Assembly: GCA_963921935.1 (NCBI GenBank)
Contig: OY998176.1
Span: 82,934,960-82,998,959, forward strand
DNA: 64,000 bases
Source of the DNA: Galeruca laticollis
Lineage: Eukaryota; Arthropoda; Insecta; Coleoptera; Chrysomelidae
Direction of reading: 5' to 3'
A model generated the notes under the pieces. That model made no database searches and was not told the origin of the DNA. It was given only the letters and a program-made list of their open reading frames with translations. Below, one piece after another: positions 44,784 through 56,694 of the stretch. Every line of letters begins with the position of its first letter. The stretch's first letter is position 1. Made by a program: the position numbers and the translations under genes.

Positions 44784-45187
44784 TTTGTTCATTTGCGTAA
44801 ACATCATACTACTCACAATAATTGCATGGTAAATTATACCTATGTATATTATTAATATTTAAATGATTAATCGCTTATTTTGTACAGGGTGAATAGCAGA
44901 GACAAAGATACTTCTATCATCCTAGATTTAATAGGTTCATCTTATTTTATGACCAAGAGTAATTTATTAAATTATCCATAATTTTTTACTATTATCCTCA
45001 TCATATAACTATTACGTGCATCAATTTTTATAATGTAAAACCTATATTAAGCTACCATTTTTTGTATGTATTATTATAATTAATTAAATTAAATAGAAAT
45101 AACCTTTTCTACTACATATTTTTAGAAATGACAGATATGCATTTAATTCTGGCCATGTTTCGCCAGGCTAAATAAAGATTTATGTTA
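44784..45187. other. AT-rich spacer
   Basis: No gene or repeat end recognised between two inverted-repeat transposons. Confidence 0.5.
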
Positions 45188-45189
45188 TA

Positions 45190-47238
45190 GTCCGGGGAAG
45201 TAAGGTCGAAAAATCTGCTCAATGGAAAAAGTTATCCGTAAATTATTTCTCACTTTTTAATGAAAGTACATCCCCCCACCAACATTTTCCTAGTTAGTCT
45301 AATAAATTCCACTGACGCTTGCGACGGAGGCAAGCACAGCTTGGAACACGTAAAATTCGGGTGTTTTATGCTCCTGGCATTCCTGGATGTGGTTGTACAA
45401 AAAAATTGTGAAGGTAAAAAATGTAGAAAATCCTTTGCTATAAAAGGTGACGTAATTCGATTTTCCAAAAAAAAAATTTCCGTCCTTAAATTATCCAACT
45501 TGGATATTTTTTCGAAAATTACATTTTCAATTGGCAATTATGAATAAAATAACAATATCGACGTCAAAAATGAATAAACATAGAGGGCAAACGTCTAAAA
45601 ATTTACGTTTTTTCAGATTTGGAAAATTCAAAATGGCGGCCGCTCAAAATGGAATTACATTTTTTTTTCAATTGACTCTAAAGTTATGAACATTAATGAT
45701 ATCGAGAAGCGGTTGATTGCAATCGATAGAGTGAAAGTTATATTTTTATAAATAAAACAAAGACAATTTTTCAAAAATTTTTTACATATTTAACATTTAC
45801 AGAAAAAAAAAATTTTTATCTCGTTTCTTCCATTTTTTTCCTTTGAAAAATGTAATAATAATATATTTTTGCATCATGAGTATATTTGTCTTTGAAAGAC
45901 GCGTATTTAAAAAAAAAATTCCAGATACAATTAGTAGAAGCTGAGATAAACAGGTGCTAACTCTGTTCGATACTGTGACAAAATTAATTAAAATTCTCAA
46001 ATTTTGACCGTTTCGCTCGATTGCAATCATTGATAATCATAATACTATTAGAAAACCAGAAATGGACAATATTATGGAAAAAAACCAATAAAAAAGCGCG
46101 AGTTTCTTTCAACTGAGAACGAGCGCTGACCCCCCCACCACTACGCCAAGCAGCTGTTAAGGTGGGTTTAGATTGAGAGAAATTGTTTCGCGAAAATGTT
46201 TCGCGAGTCGCTGTCTCGGCATAATAGTCGGGGAGCTGGCTACATAAAACTGTACCGATAAAATACACGACGTTTGAGTTCGTAAACCCCTAGAAAATAG
46301 TTGTGACGTTACCAAATGGCTGTTCTGCCTGTTCGGACAGGCCGCATATGAAAATGCCAGCCGAGTTTCCACGTCGAACAAATGTGCCTAAAAAACCGAT
46401 GGGGTACACGCGTGAAAATTTTTTTATAGGTTTTTATAGAGTTCAAGTAAGAGCGGTAAAGCAGTGGCAGAAATGTAGCCGTTCAGAAAACCTCCGGCAG
46501 AAGCGATAAAGACTGTCGGAAAACTCATGTGAAAAAACCGATAGGGTACACGCATTCAAAGACAAATATACCCATGATGCAAAAAGATATTAATATCACA
46601 TTTTTCAAAGGAAACAATGGAAAAAACGAGATAAAAAAATTATTTTTTTTGGTAAATGTTAAAAATTATGTAAAAAATTTTTGAAAAATTGTGTTTGTTT
46701 TATTTATAAAAATATAACTTTCACTCTATCGATTGCTGCGTCTCGATATCATTAATGTTCATAACTTTAGAGTCGATTGAAAAAATAATGTAATTCCATT
46801 TTGAGCGGCCGCCATTTTGAATTTTCCAAATCTGAAAAAACGTAAATTTTTAGACGTTTGCCCTCTATGTTTATCCATTTTTGACGTCGATATTGTTATT
46901 TTATTCATAATTGCCAATTGAAAATGTAATTTTCGAAAAAATATCCAAGTTGGATAATTTAAGGACGGAAATTTTTTTTTTGGAAAATCGAATTACGTCT
47001 CCTTTTATAGCAAAGGATTTTCTACATTTTTTACCTTCACAATTTTTTTGTACAACCACATCCAGGAATGCCAGGAGCATAAAACACCCGAATTTTACGT
47101 GTTCCAAGCTGTGCTTGCCTCCGTCGCAAGCGTCAGTGGAATTTATTAGACTAACTAGGAAAATGTTGGTGGGGGGATGTACTTTTATTAAAAAATGAGA
47201 AATCATTTACGGATAACTTTTCCCTTGCTTTCCCGGAC
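45190..47238. mobile_element. Non-autonomous 2 kb element with about 700-bp inverted repeats
   Basis: Begins GTCCGGGGAAGTAAGG, ends CTTGCTTTCCCGGAC, with TA on both sides (45188-45189, 47239-47240). Arms 45190 to about 45905 and about 46556 to 47238 are highly similar in inversion, including indels that shorten the right arm. The centre (about 650 bases) has no recognisable transposase; it repeats GGGTACACGCRT-like motifs near 46400 and 46545. Open frames at 45250-45547 and 46901-47206 mirror one another because they lie in the arms. TA duplication suggests the Tc1/mariner superfamily, unproven. Confidence 0.8.
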
Positions 47239-47240
47239 TA

Positions 47241-48535
47241 TTAGGATATGTTAGGTTCAACAGAGTAATTTTTGGTCCCAGAAAACGTGGCTACCTTTTT
47301 ATTGTATGATTTCATGGACAAACTTAATAAACGCCAATCTACTCTTATTATATGCCTGTTTTTTAATAAATCATACTGCTATTACTTAATTTTCTCCCAG
47401 TAGCACCACCATTTTGATATAAAAACAAATAAGTAAAAGTAAGTCCTATTCTGTTAGTGCTACTGGTTTTCATTTTTCTTACACTCAAAATTAAATTATT
47501 TATAACGAACTTCGATGCTGGTGTAAATTGTCCAAACCTTCCAGAGTATCGAACAGACTGAAAATCTGTCAGTAACAGCAGTCGACAAAGTTAAGATGCC
47601 GAATCGGAACAGCCTTCAGTAATACAAGCAGCTGTGTCATATCCACAATATGTATGCAGAAGTTTTCTAGTTCTTAGGAGATGCCACCAAATGTTGCTTT
47701 TACTTCGTTTCCCCTTCGGAGTTCGATGCCTCTTGCATTCACAACCTTTGAGTTTCCAAACAAGATTCAATCAAGTATTTTCATTTCGAGTCAGTTTAAA
47801 ACTTCGACGTTTGTTTGCTCCTTTCAAATTGGAATTTTTTAGTAACTTGCAGGAGTATTTCTTAAAAAAAGTTTTCGAAACAATGTAATGACAATATTAC
47901 GAGGTAGATTGAAAAGTTTGTTGATAATTCAGGTGTGTGTGTGTTAGATTGCCATCTCGTTAATTTTTGATATTTATTTTAACGATCAACCATTTTTATC
48001 AGTATAGAAACGTACACAGGTAGAAAGTAATCAGTGCTTATTTGTCATAGAAGTATTTTGGTATTGCTGTCGTTATTTTTTGTGGACAATAATGGCCTAC
48101 GGCAGTGTTGGTTGTGATAGTAAATTGCATTTTGTACATAGGTAAAGTGGAGAGAAATAATTAATAGTGATGTTAAGTTTACTTATGATAGTTTCCTCAA
48201 GATTTTCCATTAAACATTGTGCTATAACAGTTTATATGGATGCCATCAATTAGTTTATATATTTTATCCTCATATTTGAAGTATGTTGAGCTTGTATAAA
48301 TGCGGCTTGAGATGTCTGTGTGCTGAATTTGGTTCCATTTTTTATTTAATACATATTATGATAAAGGCCAACATTGAGCTGACACTCAAGAAATCGTACT
48401 ATAAAAAAACCAGTTATTCATTGAAGACCAAAAATCAAGGAAATGTATGTAAAAAGATTTAAGAAATAAAACTATATGAGTCTATCAAAACTATGTAGCT
48501 ATACGACATACGTAGTTACTATAATGATAAAAATA
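47241..48535. other. Spacer, possible mariner end at 47899
   Basis: ACGAGGTAGATTGAAAAGTT near 47899 resembles mariner termini, but no transposase or second end follows. The open frame at 47634-47888 has no domain. Confidence 0.35.
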
Positions 48536-49339
48536 TACAGGGTGGAGCACTATGAATGAACTATTCTCTGGCGTCTTAACGGCAAATAAAATTAGAAAAA
48601 ATTAGATGTAGAATTAAGTAGATTACTTAGGACTATAATTTAAAAATATTTTGGAATATACAGGGTGCTCCAAAAAAGCGTGCCGTATCAAAGTTAGGTT
48701 CCTTTAAATGGAACACCCCGTATTTTATCACATGTTTGAATTGTACTATTAAAAATAATGTAAGTTCATTAACATTTCCCTATACCTATCTAGTTCAGTT
48801 TCCAGGATAAATCGATTTTACATAATTTGTAGACCCTCCGAAAAAATACAATAACCTCAAAATAAAAACGAATAACCACATTTGCTTCACACTATCTCAC
48901 TTAAAGCTTTTAACATTCTGTTCCCAATGTTTACAGGTATGCTATAATATACAGGGTGTTTTTAATATGACAGTATAACACTAACCATTTAATACATACA
49001 TTTCTGGCGTAATTTAAATGGAACACCCTGTATCTGTTGGGTCTGTTCAACGTGGGAATTTATTACCTTTCAGTTGGTATTAGGATTGCCTATATCTAAC
49101 TCTGATAGTTTTCGAGAAATTTTAAATTTGTATTTTAATATTCAATTATTTGCTGACATCTAGTCACCTATGACATGATGATACTCCGAAGGAAAGTTTT
49201 TAAAAATTTAAAATTTGTTATTTTGACAGTAAGTGATTTATTTTTGATAAATTAAAGGTCTCTTAAATCAGAATTTTATTAAGGGTACACAATCATTAAC
49301 TTTGCATTAGGATTAGTAAAAAAAATTAAAGAAAGTATT

Positions 49340-49485
49340 CAAAATCATGCCTATCGTGTTAGATACAAGCTTGAACTCTTTTAAAAAAATTATTGTTTAT
49401 TTTTTTCTTAATATTTCTGGTGTTATTCTTTGAAAAGCTCGCATTATCCTATTCTTCATGTCCTCTGAAGTGGGTGGCTGTGTAC
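49340..49485 (-). pseudogene. Inverted, diverged copy of the transposase C-terminus inside the left side
   Basis: The minus strand reads SEDMKNRIMRAFQRITPEIL, aligning with PENMKDRIRRAFQTVTPEML of the main transposase on the plus strand. Frame changes and a stop (HDRHDFEY region) follow. It lies where the left inverted repeat meets unique sequence, so the inversion once extended into the coding region. Confidence 0.75.
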
Positions 49486-49654
49486 TGTATTTGGTTTTCA
49501 ATATTATTCACTTATCTGGCATCTAGTTACCTATGAAATGTCATTCAAATAGATATTATTTTAATACCATTTGTATAGTGTGTATTGTGTTTGTATAGTG
49601 TGGATGTATTATTAAGTTTTAATAATTGACATAGTTATTAATCCCTGGTTAAAC

Positions 49655-51473
49655 ATGAAAAACTACTCTAACGAAGAAAGAATGGATATGATCTTAATTA
49701 TTGATGAGTGTCAGGAGAACTGTTTTTTAGCAAGTAGATTATACGCTCAAAAGTATCCAAATAGAGATCATCCCAACAGAAATGTTTTTAAAAGACTACT
49801 GCAAGTATTCAAAACTACTGGAAGCGTGCAATATACAAAAAGACGAAAATCTGCAATTACAGACGATTCAGAATTTGAAGTAATGGGTGCGCTTGTTGAG
49901 AATCCACATACTAATCAAAGATGTATTAGTGAGCAAGTAGGTATAAGCAAGAGAAGTATCGGTAGGATAATTAAAAAACACAAATTTCATCCCTACCATA
50001 TTCAAATGCACCAGCAACTATTTGATAGGGACTTTTTGAAAATCGTATTGCGTTTTGTTTATGGGTTATGGACAAAGTGGCAGTGTCAGAAGATTTTTTT
50101 GATTTTGTTCTGTTTACGGATGAAGCTACGTTTCATAAAAACGGTTTAGTAAACATACATAATTTTTATAATTCGCGTATAAAAGAGACTTCATTATAAC
50201 ATTGTTTACAGTGTCACAATGAAGCTCTTTGAACACTGTTATAGTAATTCTTAGTGCACAGTTGGTTATTGTATTTAGTTATATTTTTATTTGACATTTG
50301 ACTTTAACCTTGACACAAATTATAAATAAAATAGTCTAGCGTTGTTCTAGCTAGCAAATTATCATATTAAAGGTAAATTAGATTGATTTATATATTAAAA
50401 ATATTAATGAATAAAGTACGCTAACGTTTATTTACCAATGATTTGTCAATTGTTTATTTTTATATTGTATAGCATCAATATATATGTATACAAAACGTTC
50501 GATTTTTTGCATAAATTACCAGATATCTATGTGAAGATGTACTACAGAAATAATTCTGTTCATGATATAATATAAATATAGATCGCAAGAGCATATACGA
50601 AGAAGCTCTTTTTTAAACAAATAATCATCCTCTTTTTGCTCAAATGAAAGTTTGTTTACAATTCACACAATTAATCGGTTATAATATGTCAAAAGTCAGA
50701 AGTGCTGAATAAAATCATCTGTGATCTGACCAATTAGGAATCTACAGAATTGCCAACTTAAATTCAAACCACTCCTAGTTTAAAAACAGGGATTATATGA
50801 AATTCTATTTTATTTAAATAATTAAATAAATGCGAATTATAAAAAATATTGTGTAAAACTTGTGCCACAATGACTTTCTGTAGTACTCGAGTCATTGTGA
50901 CACTTGTTTTACAAATAACTATTTCATTAGTATAACGACGAAAATCCGCATTACTTCCGAAGTGTTGATCATCAACATCGTTGGTCATTAAATGTATGGG
51001 CAGGAATCGTTGGAACCCACATAATAGTGCCTTATTTTTTTAACGGAACGCTAACTGGAAGAAAAGTTCGTAAATTTTTACGTAACAAACTACCCGAACT
51101 TTTAGATGACGTTCCACTAGCTACAAGACAAAAAAAGTGGCTGCAGTTAGATGGTGCGTCTGTTCATTACAGTGTAATTGTCCGGCGTTACCTAAACAAT
51201 ATTTTTCCACAAAAATGGATTGGGCGAGGGTGTCCTTATCTTTGGCCGGCAAGATCCCAATGCTTGACGCCATTAGACTATTTTCTTTGGGGTTACATAA
51301 AAAGTATTGTCTACAATACAGAGCCAACCACTCCTGAGAACATGAAGGATAGGATAAGGAGAGCGTTTCAAACAGTAACACCAGAAATGTTAAAGAGAGT
51401 GAACAATTATTCTTTCAAAAGAGTTGAAATTTGTATCCAACAAAATCGGCGTCACTTTGAACACCTCCTTTAA
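49655..51473 (+). pseudogene. DD41D mariner-like transposase, interrupted
   Basis: ATG at 49655 opens MKNYSNEERMDMILIIDECQ, with two helix-turn-helix regions (NVFKRLLQVFKTTGSVQY; CISEQVGISKRSIGRIIKKH). A frame change near 50040 precedes VLFTDEATFHKNGLVNIHN. The gene is then broken by the insertion at 50166-50920 and resumes with YNDENPHYF, WLQLDGASVHY, WPARSQCLTPLDYFLWG and a complete C-terminus ending FEHLL. Between the second Asp (LDGAS) and third Asp (PLDYF) are 41 residues, the DD41D spacing. Without the insertion and frameshift it would be a full-length protein. Confidence 0.88.
50166..50920 (-). mobile_element. Copy D of the 20.5-25.6 kb element, inserted in a transposase gene
   Basis: A 755-base inverted copy, running TTATAATTCGCG to CAAATAACT, flanked by ATTT on both sides (50162-50165, 50921-50924). 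It lacks the extra hairpin loop, like copy A. Because the interrupted gene is known, this copy gives independent ends for the family, which match the junctions between tandem copies A, B and C. Confidence 0.85.
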
Positions 51474-52301
51474 ATTTTTTGTAGTTATTTTTTTATAATT
51501 TTGAAGCTTATTGTATCTGTATGCCCAATAATAGTGTACTTACCCTTAATAAAATTCTAATTTAAGAAACCTTTAATTTATCAATAATAAATCATACAAC
51601 AAAGCACTTACTGTCAAAATAACAAAATTTAAATTTTTAAAAACTTTCCATCGGAGTATCATCATGTCATAGGTAACTAGATGTCAGCAAATAATTGAAT
51701 ATTAAAGAACTAATTTAAAATTTCTCGAAAACTATGAGAGTTAGATTTAGGCAACCCTAATACCAACTGAAAGGTAATAAATTCCCACGTTTAACAGACC
51801 CAACAGATACAGGGTGTTCCATTTAAATTAAGCCAGAAATTTATGTATTAAATGGTTAGTGTTATACTGTCATATTAAAAACACCCTGTATATTATAGCA
51901 TACCAGTAAATATTGGAAACAGAATGTTGAAAGCTTTTAGTGAGATAGTGTAAGGGAAATGTGGTTATTCGTTTTTATTTTGAAGTTATTGTTTTTTTTC
52001 GGAGGGTCTACAAATTATGTAAAATCGATTTATCCTGGAAACTGAACTAGATAGGTATAGGGAGATGTTAATGAACTTACATTATTTTTAATAGTAGAAT
52101 TAAAAAATGTGATAAAATACAGGGTGTTCCATTTAAAGGAACCTAACTTTGATACGGCACGCTTTTTTGGAGCACCCTGTATATTCCAAATTTTTTTTTA
52201 ATTATAGTCCTAAGTAATCTACTTAATTCTACGTCTAATTTTTTCTAATTTTATTTGCCGTTAAGATGCCAGAGAGTTCATTCATAGTGCCCTACCCTGT
52301 A

Positions 52302-53215
52302 TAAAGCAAATATCCATATTATTTAAAAGTATACAGATACTTCAAACCCAGATAAAAAGCCGGAGTAGTAGTAATTAAAAGAATCGTTATTAGTGACCTC
52401 TCTTATGCTCTCTAGATAAATGTGAAAAATGTGTAAATATTTAGGAGAAAGCTATTTCTCTACTTATTCAGTGGTTACATTGAAATACTTATGATGGATA
52501 AGATTCGTGGTAAACATAACGAGAATCCTTAATACCTCCTCTGAGTAGGCAAAGAACGTAAGGCCATCTCAAATTAAATTCCAAATATTTCTAATTAAAC
52601 CCATTCGAATAGAGCCACGACAATGCTCACTTATTTATGCCAGAACCTGAATGTGACAATCTATTGTTAATAGAGCCCTTTGAGAACACAGAGCTCGCTG
52701 AATTATGGCGAGATACAAGGATACCCGTAACCACTTGCCCTTAGTTCCTATGACCCTCCTTCTCTAGAATCTACATTCAAGACCGCGAGGATGAGACAGA
52801 CTTTAATATTTATGATTTATTAATAAATATTAATCAACTAGTCCTAGACACATCTTAAGTAATATTTGAAATAAATAATGGTCGGTCTATTCGCACTATA
52901 CGGAATGTCACTCTGTCGCGTCATAGACCGGCAACGTCACGGCAAAATAAGTCTCCATGTATTTTGAGAAACTTCGACGTTACGTTACGTTGCCGGTCTG
53001 TGTGAATAGACACTTTTAGCTTGTTCTAAGTTTTTACACGTATCCGTAACCGTATTGGAGTTACGTTGACGTAAAGAAGTTGTCAAGCTAAAACCAGGAT
53101 GGTCAAAGCACTATTCTTTGGTAAAAGTAAAAAAATAATGAAAAATAAAACTAAAAATGAACTTTGTCGTTATAATCAAACCAAACCAATATCAGAGAAG
53201 ACCTGTAAAATAGCA
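52302..53215. repeat. Spacer with a small inverted-repeat element (52886-53012)
   Basis: TCTATTCGCAC ... AGACCGGCAACGTCAC on the left is matched in inversion by GTTACGTTGCCGGTCTGTG and GAATAGACA on the right. About 30 bases are inserted in the left arm. A typical MITE layout; superfamily unknown. Nothing else recognised. Confidence 0.6.
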
Positions 53216-53980
53216 CTAATAACACAGAATACGGATTTTGGTCGGGAGAAGGGACGTAACAATCTGTTCAACGCATCGTATCGACTGAGTGCAGCCAGTC
53301 CTGGAGATTTGTCCATTTTCGTATATCATATTAATTAGTTTTATCAAGGTAATAATGCCGTCATCGTCTAAAAGTCTAATGATCTCGATATATACATTAT
53401 CTGGCCCAGAAGCTCTTACGGTTTTACATTGTCTGTCTGCATTCAAGACTTCAGATTTCATTGTTTTGGGAGATGTTTCGCTCACACATTGATTGTCGAG
53501 TAATCTGGAACCGCCCTCTTCAAACAATTGTTCGACATCACTTTTCCAGACGTCGAGCAGTTTCTCGTTGCTTGTTATTTTCATCGATAAGTCTTGTTAT
53601 ATGTGAGGTTCTTTGAAGTCCCATAGTCTATTTTATTAGCTTATAAATGTTAAAATGGTAGCGTTTTTTCTCCAAAAGTTCAATTTCTTCGCACTTATTT
53701 TTCAACCAGTTTTGTTTTTTGTTTCTGTAGTTCTTTGTATTTACTTTTATCTTTGTTTTCATTAATTCGCCTCTGTTCGATTACCAGTAAGATTTCATCA
53801 GTTATCCATTTGTTTCTTCTTATTGCATGGCGGTGTCATGATGTTCTCCGTGTCTACAATGATGCCCTTAAAGTGATTCCAGCTGTTCTCTATATCCGCT
53901 GTTTCAATGATATTTATTACCTTTGGCATTTCAGCATTCAGTTTGGCTTGTATCCTGTTGCGTACCTCAGGATTTTTTAG
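53216..53980 (-). pseudogene. RTE-like non-LTR element: linker and RT N-terminus
   Basis: From about 53975 the minus strand reads LKNPEVRNRIQAKLNAEMPK, then NSWNHFKGIIVDTEN, then KWITDEILLVIEQRRINEN, then a RT start with VEQLFEEGGSRLL, VRASGPDNVYIEIIRLLDDD and INMIYENGQI. This is the usual order after the endonuclease of the element class often annotated as craniofacial development protein 2-like in insects. Several frameshifts lie near 53800-53600. It is the continuation of the endonuclease at 56133-56690. Confidence 0.8.
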
Positions 53981-53981
53981 A

Positions 53982-56158
53982 CGTTAATGACGGTATCACC
54001 AGCGGCAAGGGCAGAATCGGGATCAGAAATGTACGAGAACGTCCCGTTTTGGCTGGTACTGACAGCTGTCGGAGTCTTCACGGGATATATGGGTCTGAAG
54101 CTACTTCACAAGCGGAGAATACATGGGCAAAACGTATCCCCAGAGTTACCCAGAAACAGACAAAGATTCATAATCGAAATGGAAGAACCAGCAACGCTGG
54201 AGGACGGCCAACCACACCAATGTGTAATACGAATTGTGCAGGATGAAGGGCCACAATTAGAATAAAAGTTAAATCTCTCTTTTAGCACTACTATTAGGTG
54301 GATAAGTTAGGGACCAAGTCAAATAAAGCTAAGATAATTCCTAGATTAAGTAACTGATCATTGTATCCTCCTATTTACTAGTATTTGCTAAGATAATTAC
54401 CCTCAACTTATATAATTATTCGAAGGATATCAACCAAATAAAAAGGTAGCCCAACCACGTACATTTTAAAGTAGATAAAGTAGATATCAATTAATATTAA
54501 TGTAAATATTATGTAGAAAAAAGGAATAATATGGAATTAAATATTAAGTAATGGAATGGTTGTCCCAATACTACCTTTGTTTTTCATGTAAGAGTGATAG
54601 CTGCCAAAACTGGGTGGAGTCCGGTCCGACAACGACGAAGAATTCCACTGGCTGAAGCACAACGGCCCCTATATGTTCCATACGACCCCGATGACGAGGA
54701 GCAAGAAACACGTTGGAAGTTACACACCAAAGTTCCTTCTGCTCAACAGAGGAATGGATGCTGCAGAGTTCCGCCCACATCAGAATCAAACAGATAAACC
54801 TCCAGTAGTTGGTTAACATCCGGCAGAGGGAGATTCGAGCTAGAACTAGAATTGTTGACACATTATGGGACTACCAGATGCCACTTGCCGGGTAAATCCT
54901 GGAACAATATTAATTGACTATCAGACCCAGTAAACAGACCCGAGTAATCAATCGAAGTTACAATTCACGAATCGTGCATATGGTCGAACAAACTGGTTCC
55001 AATCCACCAAACCCGATTGAGTGGAAGAAAAAGGCAATCTTGATGCGAGGCGCTGAAATCGAATTAGTACTAAGTAGCGCAAAGTGCAGAAGAGAACCGA
55101 AGAGTTTAGCATGCCGAATACCATTCTGCCCAATCAGCCAAAAGTACAGAAGCACCGGAAATCCCACAAAACGGTGTAAATCTGCTTCCATGACATACTG
55201 TGAGTGTAGCCGAAATGTAAGACGATACCAGGAAGAACCACCATTCCAATCAAGCGCATGTCGAGCCACCATGTAAAGAAAATGACGTACCGCCAGGCCT
55301 AGGTCCGGACTCGCCCAGAGAACAGTAGGAAGAAGTTGTGTGAACTGTGCTATTCGGACAATAAATTTAGATGATAGGGACTTGAATTGTATAAACGCAG
55401 AAAAAGGGGTAACCATGTAGTATAGTAGATATGTACTATTAGCATCATAGGAGCGGCAAATTTTTATTCTAGGTTAAAGATAACAGTGGTAACTTAGGAC
55501 TGGGGGCAGTCCTCTTTTCGAAGGGGGGCACATGTCACGTTTAGAATTAACACCCAGTATAGGGTAGACCAAACAAAAGTAGGTCAATGCTTTAAAATAT
55601 GTTTTGCTAATTACATATTTCAAAGTAGAGCATAATGTTTTCTAATATAAGAGACAACAAAAAAAACTCAGCATTTTTGCGAGAGAACACTTTCTTTCTT
55701 GGTTCAAAAAATACAATTTTTCGGGATAGTGGGTTTTGAGAAAAAACAGCGATCAGTCAAGTGAATCGAGAAAGACCTACCTGACTGAAAACAAAGTGCC
55801 CCTTCGAGTAGAGAAAACGTGCCCTGGGAGGATGTTTATGTAAGTAAATAGATTATTATATATTTTTTGTATAGCCTGGTTAATTTTTGGATTGGATATT
55901 AGATATTATATTGCCCCTTGAAGATTATTGAATACATGCCCGGAAGGGCTGGTTATATTTGTTTTATATTTATTCTGTACATAGTTCGTTAATTTTGGTT
56001 ATCTGTATTTCTGCAATACATTTGTTAAGTTTTTTATGAGTGGTTTCTTAATTGACCCCCCAGACTCAAATAGCGGATTCAGTAGCTACATCGTCGGGGT
56101 TAGTAGACGGGTAGGGACCCAACCCGAAAATCCTAGCGTTGCGATAAAACCCTATATC
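53982..56158 (+). mobile_element. 2.2 kb GC-richer insertion splitting the RTE-like element
   Basis: The host element breaks here: the endonuclease frame ends near 56165 and resumes near 53978, and the flanking bases overlap by only CGT, so the insertion is nearly clean. Base composition is visibly higher in GC than in the surroundings. On the plus strand, a purine tract (GAAGGGGGGCACA) before TGTCACG at 55532 could mark a polypurine tract and LTR start, and the insertion end could be the LTR end. The frame at 53987-54265 has one hydrophobic segment followed by basic residues; frames at 54594-54797 and 54914-55276 are unrecognised. I would call it a truncated LTR-type element with low confidence. 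Confidence 0.45.
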
Positions 56159-56690
56159 GTCGCATTATGTCAATTTTCTTTTTGGTGAATTTTCGTATCT
56201 TTTTCAGCTTTATTTTTAGGTTTCTCACTATAGGGTTGTGATTTGACTCAATATCCGCACCCGGATAAGTGCGTCCGGCATGTAGTATATTTATGTATCT
56301 TTTATTCATCATTATGAAATCAATTTGATTTCTTACAATATGATAGTGGGTGTGTTGCGGTGATTGCAAGTATAGAGTCGCCGCGGTGGCAATTCATACC
56401 ATTTATTTACTATGGACAATTTCTCTTCTTGACAGAACTGGACCAATATATCCCCATTGCATTCTGCTTTCCGAGCCCATAGTCACCCACAGTATCTTCA
56501 ACCCGTCTTTGGCCAACTTTTATGTTAAAATCTCCCAGTATGACCAGTACTTCGTTGTTTTTTACAGTTTTTATAAGTTCTTTCACTTCTTTATAGGTTG
56601 TTAAAACATCGGTATCGGGGTTGTCTAGAGTGTCTGGACAAACTCGATATTTACTAGTTTGGTTTTATTTTGCACATGTCTTCACTCCCC
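56133..56690 (-). pseudogene. RTE-like non-LTR element: endonuclease domain
   Basis: Minus strand from about 56640: NEVLVILGDFNIKVG (catalytic GDFN), DTVGDYGLGKQNA, LVQFCQEEKLSIVNKWYELP, then YHIVRNQIDFIMMNKRYINI, AGRTYPGADIESNHNPIV (the SDH motif is SNH here) and LKKIRKF. These are ordered motifs of the apurinic-type endonuclease of non-LTR elements. The Asp-to-Asn change in the SDH motif removes a key residue, and two frameshifts are present. Confidence 0.85.
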
Positions 56691-56694
56691 ATCA

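Larger units (their letters stand above)
48538..52299 (+). mobile_element. DD41D mariner-like transposon with about 750-bp inverted repeats
   Basis: Begins CAGGGTGGAGCACTATGAAT and ends in its inverted equivalent (CATAGTGCCCTACCCTG), with TA on each side (48536-48537, 52300-52301). The arms, about 48538-49295 and 51530-52299, match closely throughout. Each arm contains further CAGGGTG...CACCCTG modules of about 60 and 80 bases (for example 48661-48720 and 48953-49033). The centre carries the transposase gene, split by a 755-base insertion; without it the element is about 3.0 kb. Such long inverted repeats are unusual for mariner-like elements. Confidence 0.9.

Noticed and set aside
45250..47206. 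Paired 95-101 codon open frames on both strands at both sides
   Set aside because: They lie inside the long inverted arms and are mirror images of one another; no domain and both strands open, as expected from composition.
47899..47960. Mariner-like terminal sequence
   Set aside because: No second end, no TA-flanked partner and no transposase found; too weak.
54106..55416. Minus-strand frames in the GC-richer insertion (54106-54288, 54571-54861, 54958-55416)
   Set aside because: They shadow plus-strand frames in higher-GC sequence and show no recognisable motif.
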